This document shows positions 1 through 11,293 of a stretch of DNA of 64,000 nt, one piece after another (the stretch's first letter is position 1; every line of letters begins with the position of its first letter). The stretch is taken from NCBI GenBank assembly GCA_016700055.1, contig CP064997.1:2790001-2854000 (forward strand), in the 5' to 3' direction. Both the position numbers and the translations under genes were made by a program. The DNA is from Actinomycetota bacterium. GTDB lineage: Bacteria > Actinomycetota > Acidimicrobiia > Acidimicrobiales > Ilumatobacteraceae. The notes under the pieces are model-generated. The model saw only the letters and a program-made list of their open reading frames with translations. It had not been told where the DNA came from and did not search any database.

Positions 1-56
1 TCGTTTCGTTGACAGATTGGCGCGGAAGCTGCGGTTTGGGGTCGGGGTTTTGGCCA

Positions 57-106
57 GGGGGCCGGGGGGCCGGGGGGCCGGGGGGCCGGGGGCCGGGGGC
101 CGGGGG
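57..106. repeat. G-run tandem repeat (CCGGGGGG/CCGGGGG)
   Basis: Seven runs of five or six G follow one another, separated each time by CC, at 57-61, 64-69, 72-77, 80-85, 88-92, 95-99 and 102-106. The array abuts the stop codon of the cupredoxin gene, so that gene's transcript would carry C-runs straight after its stop. The plus strand has the pattern of a very strong G-quadruplex former. A role in 3' end formation is possible but unproven. Confidence 0.85.
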
Positions 107-493
107 TCAGGAGACGGTGAGGGTGGAGTTCATCGTCGAGTGACCCGGGACGCGGCAGAAGACGGCGTACTCGCCGGGTTCGAGGGTGAGCGTCTGCACG
201 GCGACGTCGCCCTTGGCGGTGACCTCCCAGTTGACGTCACCGACGATCACGTTGTCGCCCTCGAGGATCACCATGTCGTGGTAGATGCTCTCCTCGTTGA
301 CGAGCACCACCTTCGCCTCGCCACCGGTGACGGTGTACGTGGGGCTGTCCCAGCGGATCGTGGGCACAGCGCGCACGACGAGGTCGGCGTCGGCGGGGAT
401 CTCCGGCGAGGATCCTGCGTCGTCGCCGCCACAGGCGGCAATGGCGAGGGCGCCGGCAGCGATCGCGACGGAGCTGATCAAGCGGTTGCGCAT
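107..493 (-). CDS. Cupredoxin-like copper lipoprotein
   Basis: A 128-residue secreted protein. The N-terminus is a lipoprotein signal (MRNRL, hydrophobic stretch, then LAIAAC with Cys21 as the likely lipidated residue) followed by a short polar linker. The rest is a single cupredoxin-type beta domain. Type-1 copper ligands appear to be His72 (in YHDM) and, near the end, Cys113, His118 and Met121 (FCRVPGHSTM). The His-Met spacing is two residues shorter than in many homologues. The start at 493 is chosen because it opens the signal peptide and lies 8 bases after a TAGCGT -10 box. It probably sits outside the cell as an electron carrier or copper-binding protein; its redox partner is not visible. 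It is divergent from kgd. Confidence 0.85.
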   Translation of the reverse strand: MRNRLISSVAIAAGALAIAACGGDDAGSSPEIPADADLVVRAVPTIRWDSPTYTVTGGEAKVVLVNEESIYHDMVILEGDNVIVGDVNWEVTAKGDVAVQTLTLEPGEYAVFCRVPGHSTMNSTLTVS

Positions 494-501
494 GGGCCGA
501 G

Positions 502-507
502 ACGCTA
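502..507 (-). promoter_or_regulatory. -10 box of cupredoxin gene (TAGCGT)
   Basis: TAGCGT on the minus strand ends 8 bases before the ATG at 493, with no Shine-Dalgarno sequence. This fits a leaderless transcript. Confidence 0.5.
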
Positions 508-587
508 TCCGGGGGGTCGACCGAAGAGATGGCGACTGTGGCGCCCCGGCCGCCAACCGTCCTGAACAGGGGTGCAACGGGCGCCGG

Positions 588-593
588 TACAGT
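588..593 (+). promoter_or_regulatory. -10 box of kgd (TACAGT)
   Basis: TACAGT ends 7 bases before the ATG at 601. No ribosome binding site lies between, so kgd is predicted to be leaderless, and this supports 601 over the in-frame upstream ATG at 529. Confidence 0.55.
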
Positions 594-600
594 TGGCTCG

Positions 601-4215
<3,615 letters not shown>

Positions 4216-4225
4216 CGGCCCGATC

Positions 4226-4858
4226 TCAGCGCAGGTCGATGCCGAGCACGTGTTGGAGCTCGCCGAGCGCCTGGGCAGCCGACGCCACCTTGATCGTCTT
4301 CATCCCCATCTCGGCCGCCGGCTTCAGGTTGACGCCGAGGTCGTCGAGGAACACGCACTCCTCGGGGGTCACGGCGAGCAGCTCGCAGGCCAGCTCGTAG
4401 AAGCGGACCTCGGGTTTGCGCACGCCCACCTTGCTCGACTCGACCACCACGTCGAACAGGCCCATCACCTCGGCGATCAGGTCGCCGCGGCCGGTGGGGT
4501 CACCGCCCCCGCTGACCACGTTGTTGGTGAGGCAGGCCGTGAGCAACCCGGCCTCCTTCACGCGAGCGAGGGCGCGCACCATCTCCGGACGGATCTCACC
4601 GTGCAACAGCGCGAGCACCGCCGCACCGCGCACCTCGTGGCCAAGGCGCGCCGACTCGGCGGCGAAGGCAGCGTCGAACGCGACCGGGTCGATCTCGCTG
4701 CGCTCGAACCGGGCCCACGCGTTGGTGTGCGGATCGGTCGAGTTGACGCCACGGATGAAATCGGTGGGCAGGCCGTTCTCCGCTTCGTAGTCGTTGAACG
4801 CCTCGAACGGGCTCGACAAGATGACGCCCCCGAAGTCCCAGAGCACGGCCCGGATCAT
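4226..4858 (-). CDS. HAD-superfamily hydrolase (YihX/epoxide-hydrolase-N type)
   Basis: A 210-residue soluble enzyme. HAD motif I is WDFGGVI with the nucleophile Asp8, motif II is the Thr/Asn in CLTNNV, motif III the Lys in KVGVRKPE, and motif IV the acidic pair in VFLDDLGVN. The DFGGV form of motif I, with a helical cap after it, is typical of the YihX and epoxide-hydrolase N-terminal group. Its substrate, probably a small phosphate ester, cannot be told from sequence. It converges on kgd with a 10-base gap. The start at 4858 is preceded by TACGGT ending 6 bases upstream. Confidence 0.85.
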   Translation of the reverse strand: MIRAVLWDFGGVILSSPFEAFNDYEAENGLPTDFIRGVNSTDPHTNAWARFERSEIDPVAFDAAFAAESARLGHEVRGAAVLALLHGEIRPEMVRALARVKEAGLLTACLTNNVVSGGGDPTGRGDLIAEVMGLFDVVVESSKVGVRKPEVRFYELACELLAVTPEECVFLDDLGVNLKPAAEMGMKTIKVASAAQALGELQHVLGIDLR

Positions 4859-4864
4859 CCCGCC

Positions 4865-4870
4865 ACCGTA
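4865..4870 (-). promoter_or_regulatory. -10 box of HAD gene (TACGGT)
   Basis: Minus-strand TACGGT, 6 bases before the ATG at 4858, with no Shine-Dalgarno sequence: predicted leaderless promoter. Confidence 0.45.
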
Positions 4871-4937
4871 TGCGGCCGTGGTCAGCGGGGCCCATCCCGC
4901 CGATCATGGCGCTCGGATGGTTGACTGAGCTGTTGTT

Positions 4938-6320
4938 ATGCCGAGATATGTCGTCGTCGACGGATCCAACCTGGCCACCGAGGGGCGTTCCAAGCCCAGC
5001 CTGCGTCAGCTGAACGAGGCAGTCACCTCGTACATCGAAGAGCACCCGACCGACCTGATCACCGTCGTCGTCGACGCCACGTTCGGTCACCGGATCGACT
5101 CGAAAGAGGTCGCCGAGTTCGACGAGGGGATCGCCAACAACGAGCTGGTCGCACCCCCGGCGGGCGCCGTCGGGCGCGGAGACGCGTTCGTATTGGCGAT
5201 CGCCGACAAGGTCGGAGCGACCATCTTGTCCAACGATTCGTTCCAGGAGTTCCACGGTGTCTACGACTGGCTGTTCACCGAAGGACGTCTGATCGGCGGC
5301 AAGCCCGTACCCCACGTGGGCTGGGTGTTCGTCGAGCGCAGCCCCGTACGCGGGCCGACGAGCCGGCGTTCCACCCGCGATGCGAGGCGCAAGGATGCGC
5401 CGGCCGGGTCAGAGCCGGGCGTCGCCGCCAAGGCCGCGGGTTCCTCCCGCACGAACGAGGGCGGGCGCCGGAGGGCGAGCAAGGCCGCGAGCCAGCCGAT
5501 GCCGGTACCGACCGCCCCACCGCCGCGGGCGAAGGCGGCGGCACCCTCTTCCGATCAACCTGCCCGCCGGCGGCGGCCGCGTGACACCGAGGCGGCCCAA
5601 CCGGCGCCGGCGGCCGGAGCCCCGGTGAACGACCTGCTCGCCTACCTCGGGTTCGTAGAGCTCCACCCGGTGGGCAGCAGCGTGAACGCGGTGGTCGACA
5701 CGTACTCCTCGCACGGCGCGTACGTCCGCATCGGCGACGTCCGCGGCTACGTGCCGTTGAGCCTGATGTCCGACCCCGCGCCCCGCTCGGCGCGCGAGGC
5801 GATGCAGCTCGGCGAAGCGGTCACCCTCGTCGTCGAGAGCTATGCCCCCGGCAGACGCAGCATCGACCTCGCCGTGCCCCACGTGGCGAGGGTGCTGCAT
5901 CTGCAGCCCTCGGACACGCCGGTGCTCGTCGAGCAGGCCGCCACGAAGATCGCGGCGCGCAAGAAGGCCGCGGCGAAGAAGGCGCCGGCGGCGAAGAAGG
6001 CGCCGGCCGCGAGGAAGGCGCCGGCCGCGAAGCAGGCACCGGCGAAGGCCGCGGCGAAGGAACCGACCGCGGCGAAGGCTCCGGCCACGGCGAAGGCACC
6101 GGCGAAATCGCCCGCGAAGAAGGCACCGGCCACCGAGACCGCCGCCGAGGAAGCCACCGCCGCGGCCACGGCGCCTGCACCCAAGAAGCCGCCGGCGGCG
6201 AAGAAGACGCCGGCGGCGAAGAAGCCGCCGGCAGCCAAGTCGGCGCCGGCGGCGAAGAAGGCTCCGGCGAAGAAGGCCCCGCCGGCCAAGAAGCCGCCGG
6301 CCAAGCGGGGCGCCAGCTGA
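4938..6320 (+). CDS. NYN/PIN ribonuclease fused to S1 domain and histone-H1-like tail
   Basis: A 460-residue three-part protein. Residues 1-130 form a Zc3h12a-like NYN/PIN nuclease: acidic metal-site candidates are Asp8 (VVVDGSN), Asp46 (VVVDATF), Asp82 (GRGDAFV) and Asp100 (LSNDSF). After a basic linker, residues about 245-325 form an S1-type RNA-binding barrel (SVNAVVDTYSSHGAYVRIG). Residues about 335-460 are a Lys/Ala/Pro repeat tail of AAKKAPA type, like histone H1 or the tails of some actinobacterial nucleoid proteins. Inference: a metal-dependent endoribonuclease held to RNA by S1 and to DNA or RNA by the tail. It stands alone and diverges from the HAD gene. The domain calls are from motifs; the function is not established here. 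Confidence 0.85.
   Translation: MPRYVVVDGSNLATEGRSKPSLRQLNEAVTSYIEEHPTDLITVVVDATFGHRIDSKEVAEFDEGIANNELVAPPAGAVGRGDAFVLAIADKVGATILSNDSFQEFHGVYDWLFTEGRLIGGKPVPHVGWVFVERSPVRGPTSRRSTRDARRKDAPAGSEPGVAAKAAGSSRTNEGGRRRASKAASQPMPVPTAPPPRAKAAAPSSDQPARRRRPRDTEAAQPAPAAGAPVNDLLAYLGFVELHPVGSSVNAVVDTYSSHGAYVRIGDVRGYVPLSLMSDPAPRSAREAMQLGEAVTLVVESYAPGRRSIDLAVPHVARVLHLQPSDTPVLVEQAATKIAARKKAAAKKAPAAKKAPAARKAPAAKQAPAKAAAKEPTAAKAPATAKAPAKSPAKKAPATETAAEEATAAATAPAPKKPPAAKKTPAAKKPPAAKSAPAAKKAPAKKAPPAKKPPAKRGAS
5956..6310 (+). repeat. Degenerate GCGAAGAAGGCGCCG repeats coding a Lys/Ala/Pro tail
   Basis: Imperfect, in-frame short repeats encode AAKKAPA-like units at the end of the NYN-S1 protein. The purine/GC bias makes long false reading frames on the other strand, and the length of such a tail is expected to vary between strains. 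Confidence 0.75.
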
Positions 6321-6355
6321 ACACATCGGGTGAGGCGCTCACCCGTCGTCGGCCC

Positions 6356-6361
6356 TACGGT
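6356..6361 (+). promoter_or_regulatory. -10 box of xth (TACGGT)
   Basis: TACGGT ends 8 bases before GTG 6370, with no Shine-Dalgarno sequence. It supports GTG 6370 over the TTG two codons upstream at 6364, since exonuclease III begins M-R-L-A-T-W-N-V-N. Confidence 0.5.
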
Positions 6362-6369
6362 TCTTGGTC

Positions 6370-7143
6370 GTGCGCCTCGCCACGTGGAACGTCAACTCGT
6401 TGAAGGCCCGTCTGCCGCGGGTCGAGGCGTGGCTCGCCGAGGTGCAGCCCGACGTGGTGTGCCTGCAGGAGACCAAGCTCGCCGACGCGGCCTTCCCGGC
6501 ACTCAGCTTCCAGGCGATGGGGTATGCCACCGCCCACTTCGGGGAAGGGCGCTGGAACGGGGTCGCGATCTTGTCCAGGGTGGGCCTCGACGACGTGGTG
6601 ACCAACTTTGCGCCCGGTGTCGAGCCCGATCACGAGGCCCGCATCCTCTCCGCCACGTGTGCCGGCATCCGGGTGAGCACCGTGTACGTGCCCAACGGCC
6701 GGGTCGTGGACCACGACCACTACCGGTACAAGCTGAGCTGGCTCGCGCGTTTGCACGACCACGTCGCCGCGGCGAGCACACCGGGCGACGCGGTGCTGGT
6801 GGCCGGCGACTTCAACATCGCCCCCGACGATCGCGACGTGTACGACCCGGCTGCCTTCGTCGACGCGACCCATGTCAGCCCTCCCGAACGGGCGGCGCTC
6901 GCCCATGTGGAGCAGTGGGGTCTCGTCGACCTGTTCCGCCTGCAGCACGACGACGCTGGGCTGTACTCGTGGTGGGATTACCGAGCCGGTGACTTCCACC
7001 AGGGCCGGGGGATGCGCATCGACCTGGTGTTCGGCTCCCGCCCGGTGGCCGACCGCACCCGTTGGGCGGTCATCGACCGCAATGCCCGCAAGGGCCAGCA
7101 ACCGAGCGACCATGCACCGGTCGTGGTCGATCTCGACGACTGA
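6370..7143 (+). CDS. xth: Exodeoxyribonuclease III (AP endonuclease)
   Basis: A 257-residue protein of the exonuclease-endonuclease-phosphatase fold. It starts RLATWNVNSLKARL and has LQETKL (metal-binding Glu), GDFNIAPDD (catalytic Asp and Asn), RIDLVFGS and the final SDHAPVVVDL (catalytic Asp-His). The family cleaves DNA 5' to abasic sites and removes 3' blocking groups and 3' nucleotides in base-excision repair. Length matches bacterial XthA. The product of the next gene, 16 bases on, is metabolic, and that gene has its own ribosome binding site. Confidence 0.93.
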   Translation: MRLATWNVNSLKARLPRVEAWLAEVQPDVVCLQETKLADAAFPALSFQAMGYATAHFGEGRWNGVAILSRVGLDDVVTNFAPGVEPDHEARILSATCAGIRVSTVYVPNGRVVDHDHYRYKLSWLARLHDHVAAASTPGDAVLVAGDFNIAPDDRDVYDPAAFVDATHVSPPERAALAHVEQWGLVDLFRLQHDDAGLYSWWDYRAGDFHQGRGMRIDLVFGSRPVADRTRWAVIDRNARKGQQPSDHAPVVVDLDD

Positions 7144-7159
7144 GCAAGAAGGAGCATCG

Positions 7160-7885
7160 ATGGAGGAAATCGTTGGCGCGGACCGACCGATCGACGCCCG
7201 CCACCGCCTGGCGGCGGCGACGCGGACGATCATCGACGAACTGGTGCGCTCGACCGCGCCCGACGCCGAGCTCGAGGCTGCCGCGACGCTCGTCGAGCAG
7301 GCCATCGCGGGCCTGGCCGGGCGCGCCCACGGGCGCAACTACGAAGGCGCGGCGGAGGGCTCGCTCGCCAGGCTCGCTACTCTCGGCCGGCGCAGCAGGA
7401 GTCTCGAGGAGTCACACGGCTTCGTCGAGTTCAGCCCGTTCATGGGGCTCCTGAACCCGCTGGCGCCGCCGCTCGAACTGCGGGTCGGCACCGCCGAGGT
7501 GGTCGCCACCGCCACCTACGGCTCGGCCTACGAGGGCCCTCCTGGATGCCTGCACGGCGGGTTCATCGCCGCCGGCTTCGACGAGGTGCTCGGCTTCGCG
7601 CAAGCCCTGTCGGGCCAGACCGGGATGACGGGCCGGCTCGAGGTGAGCTATCGCTCGCCGACGCCGCTGCACCGGGAGGTGCGCTACGTCGGGCGTTACG
7701 AGCGCACCGAAGGCCGCAAGGTGTTCACCCATGCCACGTTGAGTGCGGGCGACACGCTGTGCGCCGAGGCCTCCGGGGTGTTCATCGCCATCAAGCCGGG
7801 TGTGTTCGAGCGGCTGCTGCAGATGCGTCTCGGCGAAGCTCAGCCCGAGGAGGCGTCCGGCGGCGCGGAGGCGTCGCCGGCCTGA
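7160..7885 (+). CDS. Hotdog-fold thioesterase (PaaI-like)
   Basis: A 241-residue protein. The C-terminal half is a 4HBT-type hotdog domain with the catalytic-loop pattern GCLHGGFIAAGFDEVLGFA, followed by the strand pattern GRLEVSYRSPTPL and CAEASGVFIAI. The N-terminal 100 residues are helical and lack a recognised domain. It probably hydrolyses an acyl-CoA thioester in the cytoplasm. The start at 7160 has AAGGAG 6 bases upstream. Its last 46 bases overlap the convergent helicase gene. Confidence 0.8.
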   Translation: MEEIVGADRPIDARHRLAAATRTIIDELVRSTAPDAELEAAATLVEQAIAGLAGRAHGRNYEGAAEGSLARLATLGRRSRSLEESHGFVEFSPFMGLLNPLAPPLELRVGTAEVVATATYGSAYEGPPGCLHGGFIAAGFDEVLGFAQALSGQTGMTGRLEVSYRSPTPLHREVRYVGRYERTEGRKVFTHATLSAGDTLCAEASGVFIAIKPGVFERLLQMRLGEAQPEEASGGAEASPA

Positions 7886-9857
7886 GCGGCCTGAGCGGGC
7901 TCGGGCTCAACCTCGGCTGCGGTCTGGGCGGCGGCGGCGAGCACTTCGAGCATGCGCGGGCCGAACCGGTTCGCCATCATCTGGCCGACGCCGGACACGG
8001 CGGCGAGCTCGTCGACGTTCGTCGGGCGGCGCGTGGCCACGGCGGCCAGCACGGCGTCGGGTAGCACCAGCACCGGGTCGATGCCCGCAACCCGCGCCGC
8101 CGATTGTCGCCACTTGGCGAGTGCCTCGAGCCTCGGGTCGGGCGCCTTGCGCTCGGCGCGCAGGCTTGGCGGCGGAGCGGTGATGGCGTTCGCTTCGTCA
8201 TGGGTCGTAAGGCCGTGCAGGTACGGGCTCGGCTCGCGGGGGTGACCGTCGCGCGACGCGGCCCACGTGATCACCGCTTGGTCGGCAGCCCTGGTGATCG
8301 CCACGTACGCGAGCCGTGCCTCCTCGGCGCGCTGGACGTTGGTGGTGGCCGACCCGTGGGGGAGCAGGCCGGCCTCGGCCCCGCACACCACCACGCTCGC
8401 CCACTCGCGGCCCTTCGCCGCATGGAACGTGCACAGCTCCACGGCGTCGCCCTCGACGTCGGTGAACGGCGACGTCGTGCGTACCCAACCGGCGAACGCC
8501 CGCCCGTCACCACCGCCGTCCTCCAGGAACTCGATCACGGCGGCGGCCACCCGCCGGCGGTCCGCGGCCGCAGAATCCTCACCCGCGGTCTTGTGGCGGT
8601 GGTCAGCGCCCGGGCCTGGCGACGTCGCGTCGAGGGGTGTGTGGAGCACGTCGTGCGCCCAGGCCGAGAGCCGGTGCGCGCTCGGTTGCGCGGCGGCGTC
8701 GGCGACGGCGTCGGCGACGCCCGGGGTCAGGCGGCGGCTGCCGAGTCGGGCGGGGATGGCGCGCCGGGCGAGCTCGTCGAGGATCGGTGGTAGCTGGGCG
8801 TTGGTGCGGGCGAGCACCGCCACCGACGACCACCGCCCCCCGGTCGGCGCATGTCGCGGACGAGCCGCGCGACGCTGGCAGCCTCCTCGCGTTCGTCGGC
8901 GAGGCCGACGACCCGAACGGCTGCGCCCTCCGGGCGCGACGAGTGCAGTGGTGGGGGAGGTGTGGCGTGGGCGAGAACCCGGCGTCCCGCGGCGACGATC
9001 TCGGGGGTGCAGCGGTAGTTCGTGTTCAGCCGGACGATCTCCACCCCGGGGAACCGCTCGCCGACGTCGACGAGCAGAGTCGGGTCGGAGCCGGTGAAGC
9101 CGTAGATCGCCTGGGCGGGGTCGCCGACGATGGTCAGGTCGTCGCGGCCGGCGCGCCACAGCTCGAGCAGGCGGGCCTGCAGGGGGTTCAGGTCCTGGGC
9201 CTCGTCCACGTACAGGTGGCGCACTCGCCAGCGCAGCGCCTCGGCGAACTCGCGGTCCTGTGCGGCGGCCTCGTGGAGGAGCGAGAGCAGGTCGTCGAGG
9301 TCGACGATGCCGCGTCGGCGCTTCAGCTGCTCGTAGTCGGCGTAGGCACGGGCGACGACAGCCGGAGGGGCCGAGCAGCGCCGGCGGGCGGACTTCGCCG
9401 CCTCGACGAACTGGTCGGCAGGCACGAGGCGTGCCCTTGCCCAGTCGATCTCCGCCGACACGTCGGCGGGACGGCTGGTGGTGCGGGCGCTCAACACCTC
9501 GGCGACGAGGCGCGCGCGGTCGTTGACGACGGTCGGCGGCGGGCGGTTGCTGTCGGCCCAGTGTTGGCGGAGGAAGCCCAGGGCCATGGCGTGGAAGGTG
9601 CCGGCCGCGACGGTGTCACGCAGGCCGAGCGTGCGCAGCCGGCGGCGCAGCTCTCCTGCCGCTTGGCGGGTGAACGTGAGCACCATCGTGTGCTGCGCGT
9701 CGGCGAGCCCGGTGGCCACGCGATGCGCAACGCGCCTGGTGAGCACGGACGTCTTGCCCGAACCGGCCCCGGCGATGACGGCGAGCAGAGGCGACGGGGT
9801 GGTGACGGCCGCGGCCTGCGCCGCGTCGAGCCCCCTCGTGATCGCGTCGACGTCCAT
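7840..9857 (-). pseudogene. uvrD2: UvrD2-type superfamily I DNA helicase with HRDC domain, one-base frameshift
   Basis: Two reading frames together make one helicase of about 672 residues. The N-terminal frame (from ATG 9857) has Walker A GAGSGKT at residues 30-36, TFTRQAAGEL, the Walker B region YVDEAQDLNP, GDPAQAIYGF and LNTNYRC. It fails after VRDMRRPGG. The next frame continues GGRWSSVAVLARTNAQLPP, then CTFHAAKGREWASVVV, EEARLAYVAITRA and a C-terminal HRDC domain. The switch lies in a run of six C (G on the coding strand) at 8836-8841; a seventh base restores one frame of exactly 673 codons. The domain set matches actinobacterial UvrD2, a 3'-5' repair helicase. It may be a homopolymer sequencing error, since both halves look intact, or a true mutation. 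Confidence 0.85.
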
Positions 9858-9866
9858 CGGCTCGGC

Positions 9867-9872
9867 ACCCTA
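9867..9872 (-). promoter_or_regulatory. -10 box of uvrD2 (TAGGGT)
   Basis: Minus-strand TAGGGT ends 9 bases before the ATG at 9857, in the short divergent region shared with the PH-domain gene. Confidence 0.35.
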
Positions 9873-9910
9873 GGCGCGAGATGTGTTCCGGCTGCCCGCC
9901 TGCCGCTCGG

Positions 9911-9916
9911 TACAGT
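9911..9916 (+). promoter_or_regulatory. -10 box of PH-domain gene (TACAGT)
   Basis: TACAGT ends 7 bases before the ATG at 9924, identical in hexamer and spacing to the kgd and fakA-like promoters. No Shine-Dalgarno sequence. Confidence 0.55.
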
Positions 9917-9923
9917 GCCGCCC

Positions 9924-10538
9924 ATGCCTTACCCGAGGAAGCTGCTGAACGACTACGAGTCGGTGGTGCTCGACCTGCACCCCCACTGGTGGTACTTCGC
10001 CGAGGCCGCCCTCGCCCTCGCCCTCGCGATCGTCTTGTCGATCGTCGCCGTGGTCTTCTGGGACCCGCCGTCGTGGGTGAAGTGGGTACTCCTCGCGTTC
10101 ATCGTGGTCTCGGCGATCGCGCTCGCCATCCGGTACATCAAGTGGGCGACGACGAACTTCGTCGTCACCACCCACCGGATCATCTTCCGCGAGGGGTTGC
10201 TCTCCAAGACCGGTATCGAGATCCCCCTTCAGCGCGTCAACAACGTCTTGTTCCACCAGGGCCCGTTCGAGCGGATGATCGGCGCCGGCGACCTGTTGAT
10301 CGAGTCCGCGGGCGAGACCGGCCAGCAGCAGTTCACCGACGTGCGCGGCCCGGCCCGGGTGCAGAACCTGATCAACGCGCAGATGGAGATGAAGGAGCGG
10401 CGCGATGAGGGCGGCGGCGGGTCGGCCGGCACCGACGTCGCCTCGCAGCTCGAGAAGCTCGAGGGGCTGCGCGACCGCGGCAGCCTCACGCCAGAGGAGT
10501 TCGAGGCGCAGAAGCGCCGCCTGCTCGGGCTCGGCTGA
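9924..10538 (+). CDS. Membrane PH-like (bPH2/YdbS) protein with C-terminal SHOCT domain
   Basis: A 204-residue membrane protein. Two hydrophobic helices (about residues 25-47 and 52-73) are followed by a bacterial PH-like domain (WATTNFVVTTHRIIFREGLLSKTGIEIPL) and a C-terminal SHOCT motif (LEKLEGLRDRGSLTPEEFEAQK). bPH2 proteins are membrane proteins of poorly known role; SHOCT segments are thought to mediate oligomerisation. The start at 9924 is set by the -10 box and the HPHWWYF pre-helix region. Confidence 0.82.
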   Translation: MPYPRKLLNDYESVVLDLHPHWWYFAEAALALALAIVLSIVAVVFWDPPSWVKWVLLAFIVVSAIALAIRYIKWATTNFVVTTHRIIFREGLLSKTGIEIPLQRVNNVLFHQGPFERMIGAGDLLIESAGETGQQQFTDVRGPARVQNLINAQMEMKERRDEGGGGSAGTDVASQLEKLEGLRDRGSLTPEEFEAQKRRLLGLG

Positions 10539-10564
10539 CGCGACCAGGCGGGCGGCCCATCGGC

Positions 10565-11293
10565 ATGCGGGTCGTCAGCCTCGTCCCTTCCGCCACAGAG
10601 ACGCTGCTCGCGTGGGGTGTCGACGTCGTCGGGTGTACGCGCTTCTGCGACCAGCCCGGCATCGCCCGCGTCGGGGGCACGAAGAACCCCGACATCGCGC
10701 AGATCGTCGCGCTGGCACCCGAGCTCGTCGTGCTCGACGAGGAGGAGAACCGCCGTGAGGACGCCGTGGCGCTGGAGGAGCGTGGTCTGCACCTGCACGT
10801 GACGGCGGTGCACGGCATCGACGGCCTCGGTGAGCAGCTGTCCGAGCTCGCCTCCGCGGCCGGGGCCGCAACCCCGCACGATCTCGACTCTCTTGCGTCG
10901 CCGGGCCCGGCGACCGGGGAAGCGCCGCGGCGGGCATTCGTGCCGATCTGGCGTCGGCCGTGGATGAGCATCTCCGCCGACACCTACGGCGGCGCGTTGC
11001 TGCATCGCTGCGGGATCGAGCTGGTGACGGCTAACGCGCCGCAGCGCTACCCGGCGGTGGAGCTCGCCGACATCGGTGCCGCAGCTCCGGACCTGGTGTT
11101 GCTGCCGAGCGAGCCGTACGTGTTCGAGGTCGCCCACGAGACCGAGCTGGCGGAGGTGCTGGCGGGCGTGCCGATCATGCGGATCGACGGCCGCGATCTC
11201 TTCTGGTGGGGCGTGCGTACCCCGGCAGCGCTTGCCCGGATCGCGCGAGCCCTCAGGGAAGCCCCGCGTGCCCGACCGCGACCCGCGCGGTGA
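10565..11293 (+). CDS. Helical-backbone metal receptor, BtuF-like, without signal peptide
   Basis: A 242-residue protein. The N-terminus (MRVVSLVPSATETLLAWG) and the pattern GTKNPDIAQIVALAPELVVLDEEENRR match cobalamin/iron-chelate binding proteins of the BtuF/TroA fold; the second lobe begins after PRRAFVPIWRRPWMSISADTYGG. It has no secretion signal or lipobox, and no ABC permease or ATPase gene adjoins it, so it is probably not a classical transporter component. Cytoplasmic BtuF-like proteins of this form are common in actinobacteria, with unknown function. Its 3' end overlaps the convergent SMP-30 gene by 41 bases. Confidence 0.72.
   Translation: MRVVSLVPSATETLLAWGVDVVGCTRFCDQPGIARVGGTKNPDIAQIVALAPELVVLDEEENRREDAVALEERGLHLHVTAVHGIDGLGEQLSELASAAGAATPHDLDSLASPGPATGEAPRRAFVPIWRRPWMSISADTYGGALLHRCGIELVTANAPQRYPAVELADIGAAAPDLVLLPSEPYVFEVAHETELAEVLAGVPIMRIDGRDLFWWGVRTPAALARIARALREAPRARPRPAR

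Noticed and set aside
529..600. Earlier in-frame ATG of kgd
   Set aside because: The extra 24 residues are unlike family members, and the TACAGT promoter lies inside this stretch.
5409..6326. Arg/Leu-rich frames opposite the Lys/Ala/Pro tail
   Set aside because: Product of the repeat's base bias; no start signal or domain.
8836..8841. Programmed frameshifting in the helicase
   Set aside because: No downstream stimulatory structure or slippery heptamer evident; homopolymer error or mutation is simpler. Kept as an open alternative in the findings.
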